NCBI GenBank assembly: GCA_902826865.1
Contig: CADEGN010000013.1
Span: forward strand, 1 to 50,840
Direction of reading: 5' to 3'
Length of the DNA stretch: 50,840 nt
Source: an uncultured Myxococcales bacterium
GTDB taxonomy: Bacteria; Myxococcota_A; Polyangia; Nannocystales; Nannocystaceae
The translations under genes and the position numbers were made by a program. The notes beneath the pieces were generated by a model. That model saw nothing but the letters and a program-made list of their open reading frames with translations, did no database searches and had not been told where the DNA came from. Numbering within the stretch: the first letter of the stretch is position 1; the number at the start of each line of letters is the position of its first letter. Positions 33,079-40,574 of the stretch are shown here, one piece after another.

Positions 33079-34566
33079 ATGCGCGTCGCGCCCTCGGCCA
33101 CCGGAGCTCGCGGCCGCCCACGCTGGCTGCGGACAATCGCATTGTCGCTCGGCCTACTCACCGGCTGCGCGTCAGCGCCTCGCACCGAGCCCACGCGAGC
33201 GCGCACGCCCGCACCGACCTCCAGCGCGGCGAAGCAGACGGCGCACGGCGACGACGCTGGTCCGGTCCTCGTGCTCCGAGGCGCGCGCGTGATGACAGCC
33301 ACCGGCGTGATCTACGACGCCGCGGACGTGGTCATCCGTGGCAAGAGCATCGCCGCGGTGGGTGTGGGGCTGCCCGTGCCCACGGGTGCGGCCGTCCTCG
33401 AGCTGAAGGGGCGAACGATCACGCCTGGGCTCGTCGACACGCACTCACATCTCGGCGTCTACCCGGCGCCATCGTGGGAGGGCAACTCGGACGGCAACGA
33501 AGCCGTCGCACCGACCACCGCGCAGGTACGAGCCGCCGACGCATACTGGCCACAGGATCCGCAGATCGATCGCGCCCGCGCCGGCGGCGTTACGACGATG
33601 CAGATCCTGCCGGGCTCGGCCAACCTCATCGGTGGTCGCGCGGTTACGGTCAAGACGTATCTCGACGTGCGCGGGATCGAGGACGCCCGCTTCCGCGGCG
33701 CGCCCGAGGGCCTCAAGATGGCATGCGGCGAGAACCCCAAGCGCGTCTATGGCGAGAAGGGTGGTCCATCGACGCGAATGGGCAACGTCGCTGGATACCG
33801 CACGGCGTTTCAGAAGGCGCGCGAATATCGGCGCAGCTGGGAGAGCTACCGCGACAAGATCGCCAAGTGGACGACCAAGCGCGCCGCCGGCACGGTGGAC
33901 GACGAGGCTCGGGGCAAGGACGACGGCCCGCCCGATCCGCCGGCGCGCGACCTCGCGGCCGAGACGCTCGCCTCCGTCCTCGAGGGTGACATCCTCGTCC
34001 ATAACCACTGCTACCGGGCCGACGAGATGCTCGGCATGCTCGCGCTCGCGGACGAGTTCGGCTTTCAGATCCGGAGCTTCCATCACGCGGTCGAGGCCTA
34101 CAAGATCGCCGATCACCTCGCGTCCGCGGGCGTGGCCGCGAGTGTGTGGGCCGACTGGTGGGGCTTCAAAGCCGAGGCCCTCGACGGAATCCGCGAAAAC
34201 GCGGCGATGGTGGCGGCGGCCGGTGGTCGGGCGATCATCCACTCGGACTCAGCCTTGGGGATCCAGCGCCTGGCCCAGGAGGCGTCCAAGGCGATGTGGG
34301 CCGGCCGACGTGTTGGTTTGGGCATCACCGACGACGAAGCGCTGCGGTGGATCACCGCCAACCCGGCGTGGGCCCTCGGCGTCGAAGACCGCATCGGTAC
34401 GATCGCGCCCGGCAAACACGCCGATCTCGCGATCTGGGACGGTGATCCATTCAGCGTCTACAGCAGGGTCGTCCACGTCTTCATCGAAGGTCGCCTGGTC
34501 TACGACCACGCGGAGCCGATTCCCGGCACGGATTTCGAGCTCGGCTATGTGGAGGGCAGCCGATGA
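33079..34566 (+). CDS. Amidohydrolase-family lipoprotein
   Basis: From ATG 33079 the protein has 495 residues with a lipoprotein signal (TIALSLGLLTGC, Cys30). The amidohydrolase fold is complete: HxH on strand 1 (DTHSH, His122/His124), VHNHCYRADEM (His308/His310), SFHHAVEAYKIAD (His335/His336), IIHSDSALG (His388, Asp390) and the C-terminal beta-sandwich return GKHADLAIWDGDPF. It should be a periplasmic, metal-dependent hydrolase of the imidazolonepropionase-like group, perhaps acting on peptides or lactams. The gene ends in an ATGA overlap with a second amidohydrolase-like gene. Exact substrate unknown. Confidence 0.9.
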   Translation: MRVAPSATGARGRPRWLRTIALSLGLLTGCASAPRTEPTRARTPAPTSSAAKQTAHGDDAGPVLVLRGARVMTATGVIYDAADVVIRGKSIAAVGVGLPVPTGAAVLELKGRTITPGLVDTHSHLGVYPAPSWEGNSDGNEAVAPTTAQVRAADAYWPQDPQIDRARAGGVTTMQILPGSANLIGGRAVTVKTYLDVRGIEDARFRGAPEGLKMACGENPKRVYGEKGGPSTRMGNVAGYRTAFQKAREYRRSWESYRDKIAKWTTKRAAGTVDDEARGKDDGPPDPPARDLAAETLASVLEGDILVHNHCYRADEMLGMLALADEFGFQIRSFHHAVEAYKIADHLASAGVAASVWADWWGFKAEALDGIRENAAMVAAAGGRAIIHSDSALGIQRLAQEASKAMWAGRRVGLGITDDEALRWITANPAWALGVEDRIGTIAPGKHADLAIWDGDPFSVYSRVVHVFIEGRLVYDHAEPIPGTDFELGYVEGSR

Positions 34567-35867
34567 ACTTGCTTGGGATTGGTTTGTGGACGCTCACAGC
34601 ACTCGCGCCGCCGCCCACGGGCGGCCTGACGGGATCGAAGCTCGCCTTCGATCGCGACGGCGAGCCGGTTGTGCTCGTCGGCGGAGACATCCGCACGGGA
34701 GTGGGGACGCGGATCGCCGGCGGCATCATCGAGATCCGCGGGTCCCGTATCACCCGGGTCGCCCCGGCCGGCGCCCCGATTCCTGCCGGCGCGCGCCGCA
34801 TCGATCTCGCGGGCAAGATCGTCACCCCGGGGCTCATCGCCGTCGACTCCGCCATGGGCCTCGTGGAGATCGAGGCCGAGATCAGCACGCACGACGACTC
34901 GGCGAGCGAAGGCGACTCGGTTCGGGCCGCGTTCGATGCGGCCACCGCCGTCAACGCCGACAGCGCGCTGTTACCGGTCAACGCAATGGAGGGGATTACC
35001 TCCGCGGCGGTAACGCCCCAAGGTGGGCTGATTTCTGGACAGGTCGCGTGGATCGACCTCGTCGCCGGTGACCACCGCGATATCGTCGCTGGCCGCGGAG
35101 TGGCGATGCGCGCTCATCTTGGCGCCGTGGTGGGCTCGCGGGCGCTGGCGTTGGCGCAGCTACGAGAGGTCTTCGACGACGCGGTGTTCTTTCGTCGCAA
35201 TCGCGGCGCGTATGATCGCAACCAATCCCGGGCGCTGGGGGCCCATCGCCTCGACCTCGAAGCGCTCGCGCCGGTCGTGGATGGCCGGATGCCCCTGGTC
35301 GTTTCCGCCGATCGCGCGAGCGATCTGTTGGCCCTGGCCGAGCTCGCCGCATCCTCCAAGTTGCGCGTGGTTGCGATCGGCGGCGCCCAGGCCTGGAAGG
35401 TCGCGGCATCTCTGGCCCGCGCCGACGTCACAGTCGTCGTTCAGCCGTCGCAGAACCTGCCGTCGTCCCTCGACGAGATGGGTGCGCGCCTGGACAACGC
35501 GGCGTTGCTCGTTCAGGCCGGGGTGCACGTGGGGATTGCGGTCCTCGGCGACGCCCACAACGCACGCAACGTCACCCAAGAAGCCGGCATTGCGGTCGCC
35601 AACGGCATGCCAGCGGACGCCGCCCTCGCAGCATTAACCTCCGAGCTCGCCCGCGCCTACGGCGTGGATGCGCACTACGGATCGATCAGTGCGGGGAAAG
35701 TCGCCAACTTGGTCGTGTGGGACGGCGATCCATTCGAGCTGTCCCAGCGCCCGAGCCAGGTATGGATCCGCGGCCGGTCGATTGCGCTGCGCTCCCGCCA
35801 AACCGAGCTGCGAGATCGCTACCTTCGACGGATCGGCAAGCGCCCGCGAAGCGGCCTGAGACCATGA
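34563..35867 (+). CDS. Amidohydrolase-like protein lacking the HxH metal motif
   Basis: The 434-residue protein starts inside the stop of the preceding gene (ATGA). It begins with a hydrophobic export segment (LLGIGLWTLTALA) and keeps the fold's opening (AGKIVTPGLIA) and closing segments (GSISAGKVANLVVWDGDPFEL). However, strand 1 reads GLIAVDSAMG (91-99) where VDxHxH is expected, and the barrel's other His ligands are not visible. It is therefore probably a non-catalytic partner of the intact amidohydrolase before it, or it uses another metal set. Pairs of one intact and one degenerate subunit are known in this superfamily in other proteobacteria. It is coupled by ATGA to the PLP decarboxylase gene. 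Confidence 0.85.
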   Translation: MNLLGIGLWTLTALAPPPTGGLTGSKLAFDRDGEPVVLVGGDIRTGVGTRIAGGIIEIRGSRITRVAPAGAPIPAGARRIDLAGKIVTPGLIAVDSAMGLVEIEAEISTHDDSASEGDSVRAAFDAATAVNADSALLPVNAMEGITSAAVTPQGGLISGQVAWIDLVAGDHRDIVAGRGVAMRAHLGAVVGSRALALAQLREVFDDAVFFRRNRGAYDRNQSRALGAHRLDLEALAPVVDGRMPLVVSADRASDLLALAELAASSKLRVVAIGGAQAWKVAASLARADVTVVVQPSQNLPSSLDEMGARLDNAALLVQAGVHVGIAVLGDAHNARNVTQEAGIAVANGMPADAALAALTSELARAYGVDAHYGSISAGKVANLVVWDGDPFELSQRPSQVWIRGRSIALRSRQTELRDRYLRRIGKRPRSGLRP

Positions 35868-37312
35868 GCAGCCTCGAACCCGACCGCGCTACGCTCGAGC
35901 AGTGGGTGCACGTGTTCGCAGGCGCGGGACTGTCGAGCATTGACGCGCTCGCCACCACGCCAGCCTGCGGCCCGTTGGGGCACGAGGCCGATGCGATCGC
36001 CGATGCTCTTCACATCTCGATCGCGGACGATCCGTTTGCCGGCGGCCCCGAGGAGCTCGCACGCCGCATCACGGCCGCGGCAGCCGCATCGCTGACGACG
36101 ACCTCGCCCGGCTACCTGGCGTACGTCCCCGGTGGTGGCCTGCCATCGGCCGCGATCGCCGAAATGCTGGCCGCAATGCTCAACCGGTACACCGGCCTGG
36201 CCGCCGCGGCACCTGCCTTGTGCCGCCTGGAGGCAGACGTGATCGCCTGGCTCGCTGCGGAACTCGGACTGCCCGGTTCCGCGCGTGGCCTGCTGACCTC
36301 GGGCGGCTCGTTGGCCAACCTCGCGGCCATCGTCGCCGCCCGCCACCACCTCCTCGGCGACGATGGCGATCTGCGGCGCGCCACCATGTATGGCTCGAGT
36401 CAGATCCACCACAGCGTCGCCAAGGCAGCGCGGGTCGCCGGGGTTCCCCTCGCCAACCTGCGCGAGGTCGCGGTCGATGCTACGTGGCGCCTCGCACCCG
36501 ACGGGCTCGCCGCTGCGATCGCCCGCGATCGAGCGGCAGGGATGCGACCCTTCTTGGTGGTGTCGGCGGCGGGCACCACCAACACCGGCGCGGTTGATCC
36601 GCTGGCCGCGATCGCCGATCTGTGCGCGGACGAAGGGCTCTGGCACCACGTCGACGGTGCCTACGGCGGCGCATTCGCCCTGTGCGCCCCCGGCCGCCAG
36701 ATCCTCGCCGGCCTCGAGCGCGCCGATTCGATCACCCTCGATCCACACAAGGGACTGTTCCTACCCTACGGCACGGGCTGTCTCCTCGTCCGCGACGGTG
36801 AGCGCCTTCGCGCGGCCCATCACGTGGAGGCGAACTACCTCCAGGATCTCGGCCATGGTGGCCTGCCCTCACCCACCGAGTACGGCCCAGAACTCAGTCG
36901 CGATTTCCGTGGTTTGCGGTTGTGGCTTCCACTCATGCTCCACGGCGCCGGGGCGTTTCGCCGCGCGCTCGAGGAGAAGCTCCAGCTCGCAAGTGAGCTG
37001 CACGACGCCCTCGCGAAGCTCGCCGCTGCCGGGGCGCCGATCGAGATCGTCGCACCTCCGCAACTGTCGGCCCTGGCATGGCGGCTGCGTCCGCATCCCG
37101 GCGATGACGCCGCCACCGAGAACCGACGCAATGCGCAGTGGCTCGCGGCGACCAACGCCCGCGGGCGCGTTCACCTCTCCAGCACAACCCTAGACACCCT
37201 CGCAGGACCGCGCTTCACCCTGCGGGCGTGCGTGTTGAGCTTCCGCACCCACCGCGCGCACGTCGACGCGTGTGTAGATGACCTGGCCGCCACGATTCCC
37301 CGCGATGCGTGA
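35864..37312 (+). CDS. PLP-dependent group II amino acid decarboxylase
   Basis: The 482-residue protein starts at an ATG overlapping the previous stop (ATGA). Motifs of aspartate/aromatic L-amino acid decarboxylase-type enzymes are clear: SPGYLAYVPGGG near the N-terminus, LTSGGSLANLAAIVAAR, SSQIHHSVAKAARVAG with the stacking His, VSAAGTTNTGAVDP, HHVDGAYGG (Asp264) and the PLP lysine in TLDPHKGLFLPYG (Lys296). It should be a cytoplasmic decarboxylase of an aromatic or related amino acid. Its operon partners are two exported amidohydrolase-like proteins, which suggests joint breakdown of an imported amide or peptide. That is inference. Confidence 0.92.
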   Translation: MSSLEPDRATLEQWVHVFAGAGLSSIDALATTPACGPLGHEADAIADALHISIADDPFAGGPEELARRITAAAAASLTTTSPGYLAYVPGGGLPSAAIAEMLAAMLNRYTGLAAAAPALCRLEADVIAWLAAELGLPGSARGLLTSGGSLANLAAIVAARHHLLGDDGDLRRATMYGSSQIHHSVAKAARVAGVPLANLREVAVDATWRLAPDGLAAAIARDRAAGMRPFLVVSAAGTTNTGAVDPLAAIADLCADEGLWHHVDGAYGGAFALCAPGRQILAGLERADSITLDPHKGLFLPYGTGCLLVRDGERLRAAHHVEANYLQDLGHGGLPSPTEYGPELSRDFRGLRLWLPLMLHGAGAFRRALEEKLQLASELHDALAKLAAAGAPIEIVAPPQLSALAWRLRPHPGDDAATENRRNAQWLAATNARGRVHLSSTTLDTLAGPRFTLRACVLSFRTHRAHVDACVDDLAATIPRDA

Positions 37313-37397
37313 GACGGTCCGCGGCGCGTCCACCCCCGCCAACATGCCGAAGTAGTGACGGATGCCCCTCTTCCGCGCTAAGGTCACAAGGGTACCC

Positions 37398-37775
37398 ATG
37401 AGCTCCCGTCCTGACCCCCGAGACCTCGAGCATGGTCCGGTGTTCTCCTGGCAGCGCACCCACGATGGTTGGATCCACACCTCGGGTCATGCAGCGGTGG
37501 ACGTTGACGATCTTTCCGTCGCCCGCGGGGACTTCGCGTTCGAAGCCCGGATGACCCTCGAGAACCTGCGCCGGACCCTCGAGCGGGCCGGCTCGAGCAT
37601 GGAAAAGGTCGTCAAGGTGACCGCGTATTTCACCGACATGAACGACTTTCCGTCGTTCAATCGGATCTACGCGGAGTTTTTTCCGGGCGCCGCTCCTCCG
37701 GCACGTACGTGCGTCGAGGTCCGGCGACTGCCCTATAACTTCAAGGTCGAGATCGAGGCGATCGCGCACCGGTGA
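37398..37775 (+). CDS. RidA/YjgF-family protein
   Basis: From ATG 37398 the protein has 125 residues, the usual size of the family. Signature residues are present: HTSGHAAVD, VVKVTAYFTDMNDFPSFNRIY, the imine/enamine-binding Arg in PARTCVEVRRLP (Arg103) and the conserved acidic end VEIEAIA (Glu120). RidA proteins deaminate reactive enamine/imine intermediates made by PLP enzymes. It lies 85 bp after a PLP decarboxylase gene, a fitting neighbour. The stop overlaps the GTG of a C13-like peptidase lipoprotein gene by 4 bp. Confidence 0.92.
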   Translation: MSSRPDPRDLEHGPVFSWQRTHDGWIHTSGHAAVDVDDLSVARGDFAFEARMTLENLRRTLERAGSSMEKVVKVTAYFTDMNDFPSFNRIYAEFFPGAAPPARTCVEVRRLPYNFKVEIEAIAHR

Positions 37776-38743
37776 TCGGGGGCGAGGTGCGGCGCGCACG
37801 GCCTTCCGCCCACGGCACGCTGGCCCGGGCCGCGCTGGCCATGGTGCTCGGTGCCTGCGCCGGACGATCGCGCGGCCTGGCGGCGCCATATCCGGAGCAT
37901 CCCTTACCCCCGTCGACGCGCGTGTTGCTGGTCGCCGGCGGCGACGACGTCGCTAACTTCGCGGCTGAAGTGATCGCGCAGAGGCGAATGTGGCGGGCGG
38001 CGGGGCTGAGCTCCGACGCGATTGCGTGCTACTGGGCCAAGCCCCAGGGCCGCGCATGGGCCCGCGATCGGGCCCAGTACCGACGGCTGGCGCCGGCGCT
38101 CGTCGAATGCCGCCAAGCATCACCCGCACGCCTGCAGGCCGACCTGGCCCAGCTGGCTGCACAACGTCCGGCGTGGCTTTATCTCTACGTGACGGCCCAC
38201 GGCGTCCCATCCCTCGCGTCGCCCAAATCGAGCTCACATCTTCCGCCCGACGAACGGGCCCTCCTGCGCAGCCCGGCACTCGCCCTTGATGGTGCGACGG
38301 CGACACGCGTGCAGCACGTCGATGCGATCCTCGCAGCGCGCCGTGGCGGCGCCCCAGACGACGACCTTGTCTTCACGCCTCGAAGCCTGCGACTGGCACT
38401 CGATCGTTTGCCCGCATCGAGCGACAAGATCGTCGTGCTGCAGGGCTGTTTTTCGGGGGCGTTTCTCACCGGCGACGATGGCCTCAACCGACTCGACAAC
38501 ACCGTCGTGCTCACTGCCGCGGCCGCCGACCGCCCCAGTTTCGGCTGCGGTTCGGGGACAAGGATGACATTTTGGGGCGGCGCACTCATGCGCGAGCTAA
38601 GGCGCCGCGTGCGTCCGGGCGTGACTCCCACGTCGCTTCCCTGGCAGGCGATCCACCACGACGTCGCCCGCCGCGTCGGCAAGCTCGAACGCGCGCTGGG
38701 TCAGCTACCGTCACGCCCACAGTTTGCCGGACCAGGGCCGTAG
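37772..38743 (+). CDS. C13 (caspase/legumain-fold) peptidase lipoprotein
   Basis: The 323-residue protein starts at GTG within the RidA stop (GTGA). A lipoprotein signal (ALAMVLGAC, Cys29) indicates membrane anchoring. The catalytic dyad of clan CD is in place: His143 in LYLYVTAHG and Cys226 in VVLQGCFSGAF. The family-typical block TAAAADRPSFGCG (249-261) follows. This matches bacterial C13-type peptidases, not metacaspases. It should be an exported cysteine endopeptidase. Its translational coupling to a cytoplasmic RidA protein is unexpected. The specificity pocket cannot be read from sequence. Confidence 0.88.
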   Translation: MIGGEVRRARPSAHGTLARAALAMVLGACAGRSRGLAAPYPEHPLPPSTRVLLVAGGDDVANFAAEVIAQRRMWRAAGLSSDAIACYWAKPQGRAWARDRAQYRRLAPALVECRQASPARLQADLAQLAAQRPAWLYLYVTAHGVPSLASPKSSSHLPPDERALLRSPALALDGATATRVQHVDAILAARRGGAPDDDLVFTPRSLRLALDRLPASSDKIVVLQGCFSGAFLTGDDGLNRLDNTVVLTAAAADRPSFGCGSGTRMTFWGGALMRELRRRVRPGVTPTSLPWQAIHHDVARRVGKLERALGQLPSRPQFAGPGP

Positions 38744-38752
38744 CTGCGACCC

Positions 38753-39367
38753 CTACTGGATCCGCAAATGCGCCTCGAGATGGATGTGATCGCCGTGGTC
38801 GTGGGGATCGTTGGCCGGCGTCAGCGGCGTGCGAAACCGTGGGCTCGTGGCGAACACCGCGGCAAATGCCGGCATGACATCGGCGCTGGCCCACGCGTGC
38901 TCGACCTCAACGATCCGACCGTCGTCGAGCTCGAGGCCGAAAACGTCGACGGCGAGCCCGATCGCATGACGGCTGAGGATCCGGGTCTTACGGCCCTTTT
39001 TCCGCACCGTCCGGTACTTGTGCAGGGTGCGGAAGCGAATCGCTCGGATCCCCAGCGCGCGCAGGCTCGGGCCCAGCTCCGCGATCCCAGCGGCGAGCTC
39101 ACAGTCCATCGGGTACGGGCCTCCACCACCGAGCGGCGTCAACATGAGCTCGCCGATCGCGAGACCAGGCAAGACGATCGCCGTGGAGATCTTCGGGATC
39201 GCCTTGGCCTTGCGAAACTCGATCCCCGCCGCATCTAGCCTGGCCAGACACTCACCTCCGACTCGCTTCATCGCCGCGTTGGGCGGCCAACTCCATCCGC
39301 GCGGCATGTTAGCTACCTTGCGCGGCGCAGACGCGGCCACCCAGACGGCGAAGAGCGTGACCCACAT
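38753..39367 (-). CDS. Extensin-like family protein, putative exported peptidase
   Basis: From ATG 39367 the protein has 204 residues, opening with a short hydrophobic export segment (WVTLFAVWVAASAP). The fold resembles extensin-like C-terminal/M15-type proteins: IGELMLTPLGGGGPYPMDCELAAGI, IRFRTLHKYRT, LSRHAIGLAVDVFGLELDDG (His134 and Asp141) and a His-rich end DPHDHGDHIHLEAH. These are the Zn-ligand positions of LAS-type murein peptidases. It is probably a periplasmic or cell-wall enzyme or binder. It converges with the C13-peptidase gene, 9 bp apart at the stops. The frame continues open upstream but without protein-like content. Confidence 0.8.
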   Translation of the reverse strand: MWVTLFAVWVAASAPRKVANMPRGWSWPPNAAMKRVGGECLARLDAAGIEFRKAKAIPKISTAIVLPGLAIGELMLTPLGGGGPYPMDCELAAGIAELGPSLRALGIRAIRFRTLHKYRTVRKKGRKTRILSRHAIGLAVDVFGLELDDGRIVEVEHAWASADVMPAFAAVFATSPRFRTPLTPANDPHDHGDHIHLEAHLRIQ

Positions 39368-39429
39368 CGGACCCGGCGATCGTGACGGCGAACGGTTGCC
39401 GGCGCAACCGCGAAAGACCGTGCGTTGCA

Positions 39430-40566
39430 CTACGCCGTTGGCGCGCTGGCCCTTCGGCGCACCGGCCGGTCCGCAACCGCGCGCATCCACCACTCCGCAC
39501 CGTATCGATAGTCGACGCGCGCCCACGCCCGCGAGGCGAAAACCGCGACGGCGGTGAATCCCGCGATCACGACCATCGTCGGGCCTGGCCCCAGCGCACT
39601 CCAGATCCCAACCGGGCGACTGAGCTCGCGGAACAGCGGCGCATGGATGATGAACACCGTGAGAGAGATGCGGCCAAGCGTGACGAGCGGATGGTCGTCC
39701 GCCAAGTTCCAACGCGGCTGAAGTTTTGCTGCACCCGCCAAGATCGCGAGCCCAGGTCCGAGAAGCAGCGCGACGATCGCAACCGATGGCGGGAACCACC
39801 CAACGTGCAGGCGAAAACCCAGCCACAACAGAGACGGTTCCGCCGCATCCGTTACGATCAGGGCGAGGAACCCGATCGCACCGACAAGAAAGACCGCGCA
39901 TCCCATCTGCACGATCGGCCGCAGGCGCCCGGCCAAGATCTCGCGCCCGCTCCAAAAGCCGAGCAAGAAGGTCGACATCCACGGCACGATCGAGTACTGG
40001 CTACCGACGATCGCCAGCCGCAGTGCACCCCCGGGCAACGACGTGTCGCGCATCTCCTCGTTGCTCAGCTCGGCTGGAGTCTCGAGCCACAGCTGCAGCA
40101 GGGGCAAGGCCACGAGGCAAGCGGCGGCAGCCGCCCACAGCCAGCCGTCCGAGAGCCGTCGCCACAGCGGCGCGAGGGCGATGCCCGTGCCCATGAGATG
40201 CAAAGCAAAAAACGACCCCCACGAGAACCAGCTCGGTGTGGCCAGATTCACCGCGATCCCAAACGCGTAGAGCACCAGCCCACGCCGCACGAGCTGACCG
40301 TCGAGCCCGGACCGATCGGCCCGCCGGCACATCATCGCCGCCCCGACCCCCGAGAGTGCGAAAAGCACCGGCAGCAGAAACACCACGAATGCGTTGAACG
40401 CGACCAAGAACGGGTAATCGAACCGCGTCTGTCCTGGGTCCGGCCCGCGCCACAACCAGACCCCCACGTGCTGGTGAATCATCCCGAACACAGCGAGTCC
40501 GCGCAGCGCATCGAGCAGCGTGAGCCTCGACGTCGGCGGCACGGCAGCGACTGCGCGAGACGACAT
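39430..40566 (-). CDS. Membrane acyltransferase (DUF1624/HGSNAT-like)
   Basis: From ATG 40566 the protein has 378 residues and about ten hydrophobic helices. The N-terminal segment LTLLDALRGLAVFGMIHQH is characteristic of heparan-alpha-glucosaminide acetyltransferase-like/DUF1624 proteins. Later segments (VPWMSTFLLGFWSGREI, LVTLGRISLTVFIIHAPLF) are as in DUF418-type acyltransferases. It probably transfers acyl groups across the inner membrane to a periplasmic sugar or other acceptor. It begins 8 bp after the speA stop and is co-transcribed with it. A role in polyamine or surface-sugar acylation is a guess. Confidence 0.82.
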   Translation of the reverse strand: MSSRAVAAVPPTSRLTLLDALRGLAVFGMIHQHVGVWLWRGPDPGQTRFDYPFLVAFNAFVVFLLPVLFALSGVGAAMMCRRADRSGLDGQLVRRGLVLYAFGIAVNLATPSWFSWGSFFALHLMGTGIALAPLWRRLSDGWLWAAAAACLVALPLLQLWLETPAELSNEEMRDTSLPGGALRLAIVGSQYSIVPWMSTFLLGFWSGREILAGRLRPIVQMGCAVFLVGAIGFLALIVTDAAEPSLLWLGFRLHVGWFPPSVAIVALLLGPGLAILAGAAKLQPRWNLADDHPLVTLGRISLTVFIIHAPLFRELSRPVGIWSALGPGPTMVVIAGFTAVAVFASRAWARVDYRYGAEWWMRAVADRPVRRRASAPTA

Positions 40567-40574
40567 CGAGGCCG

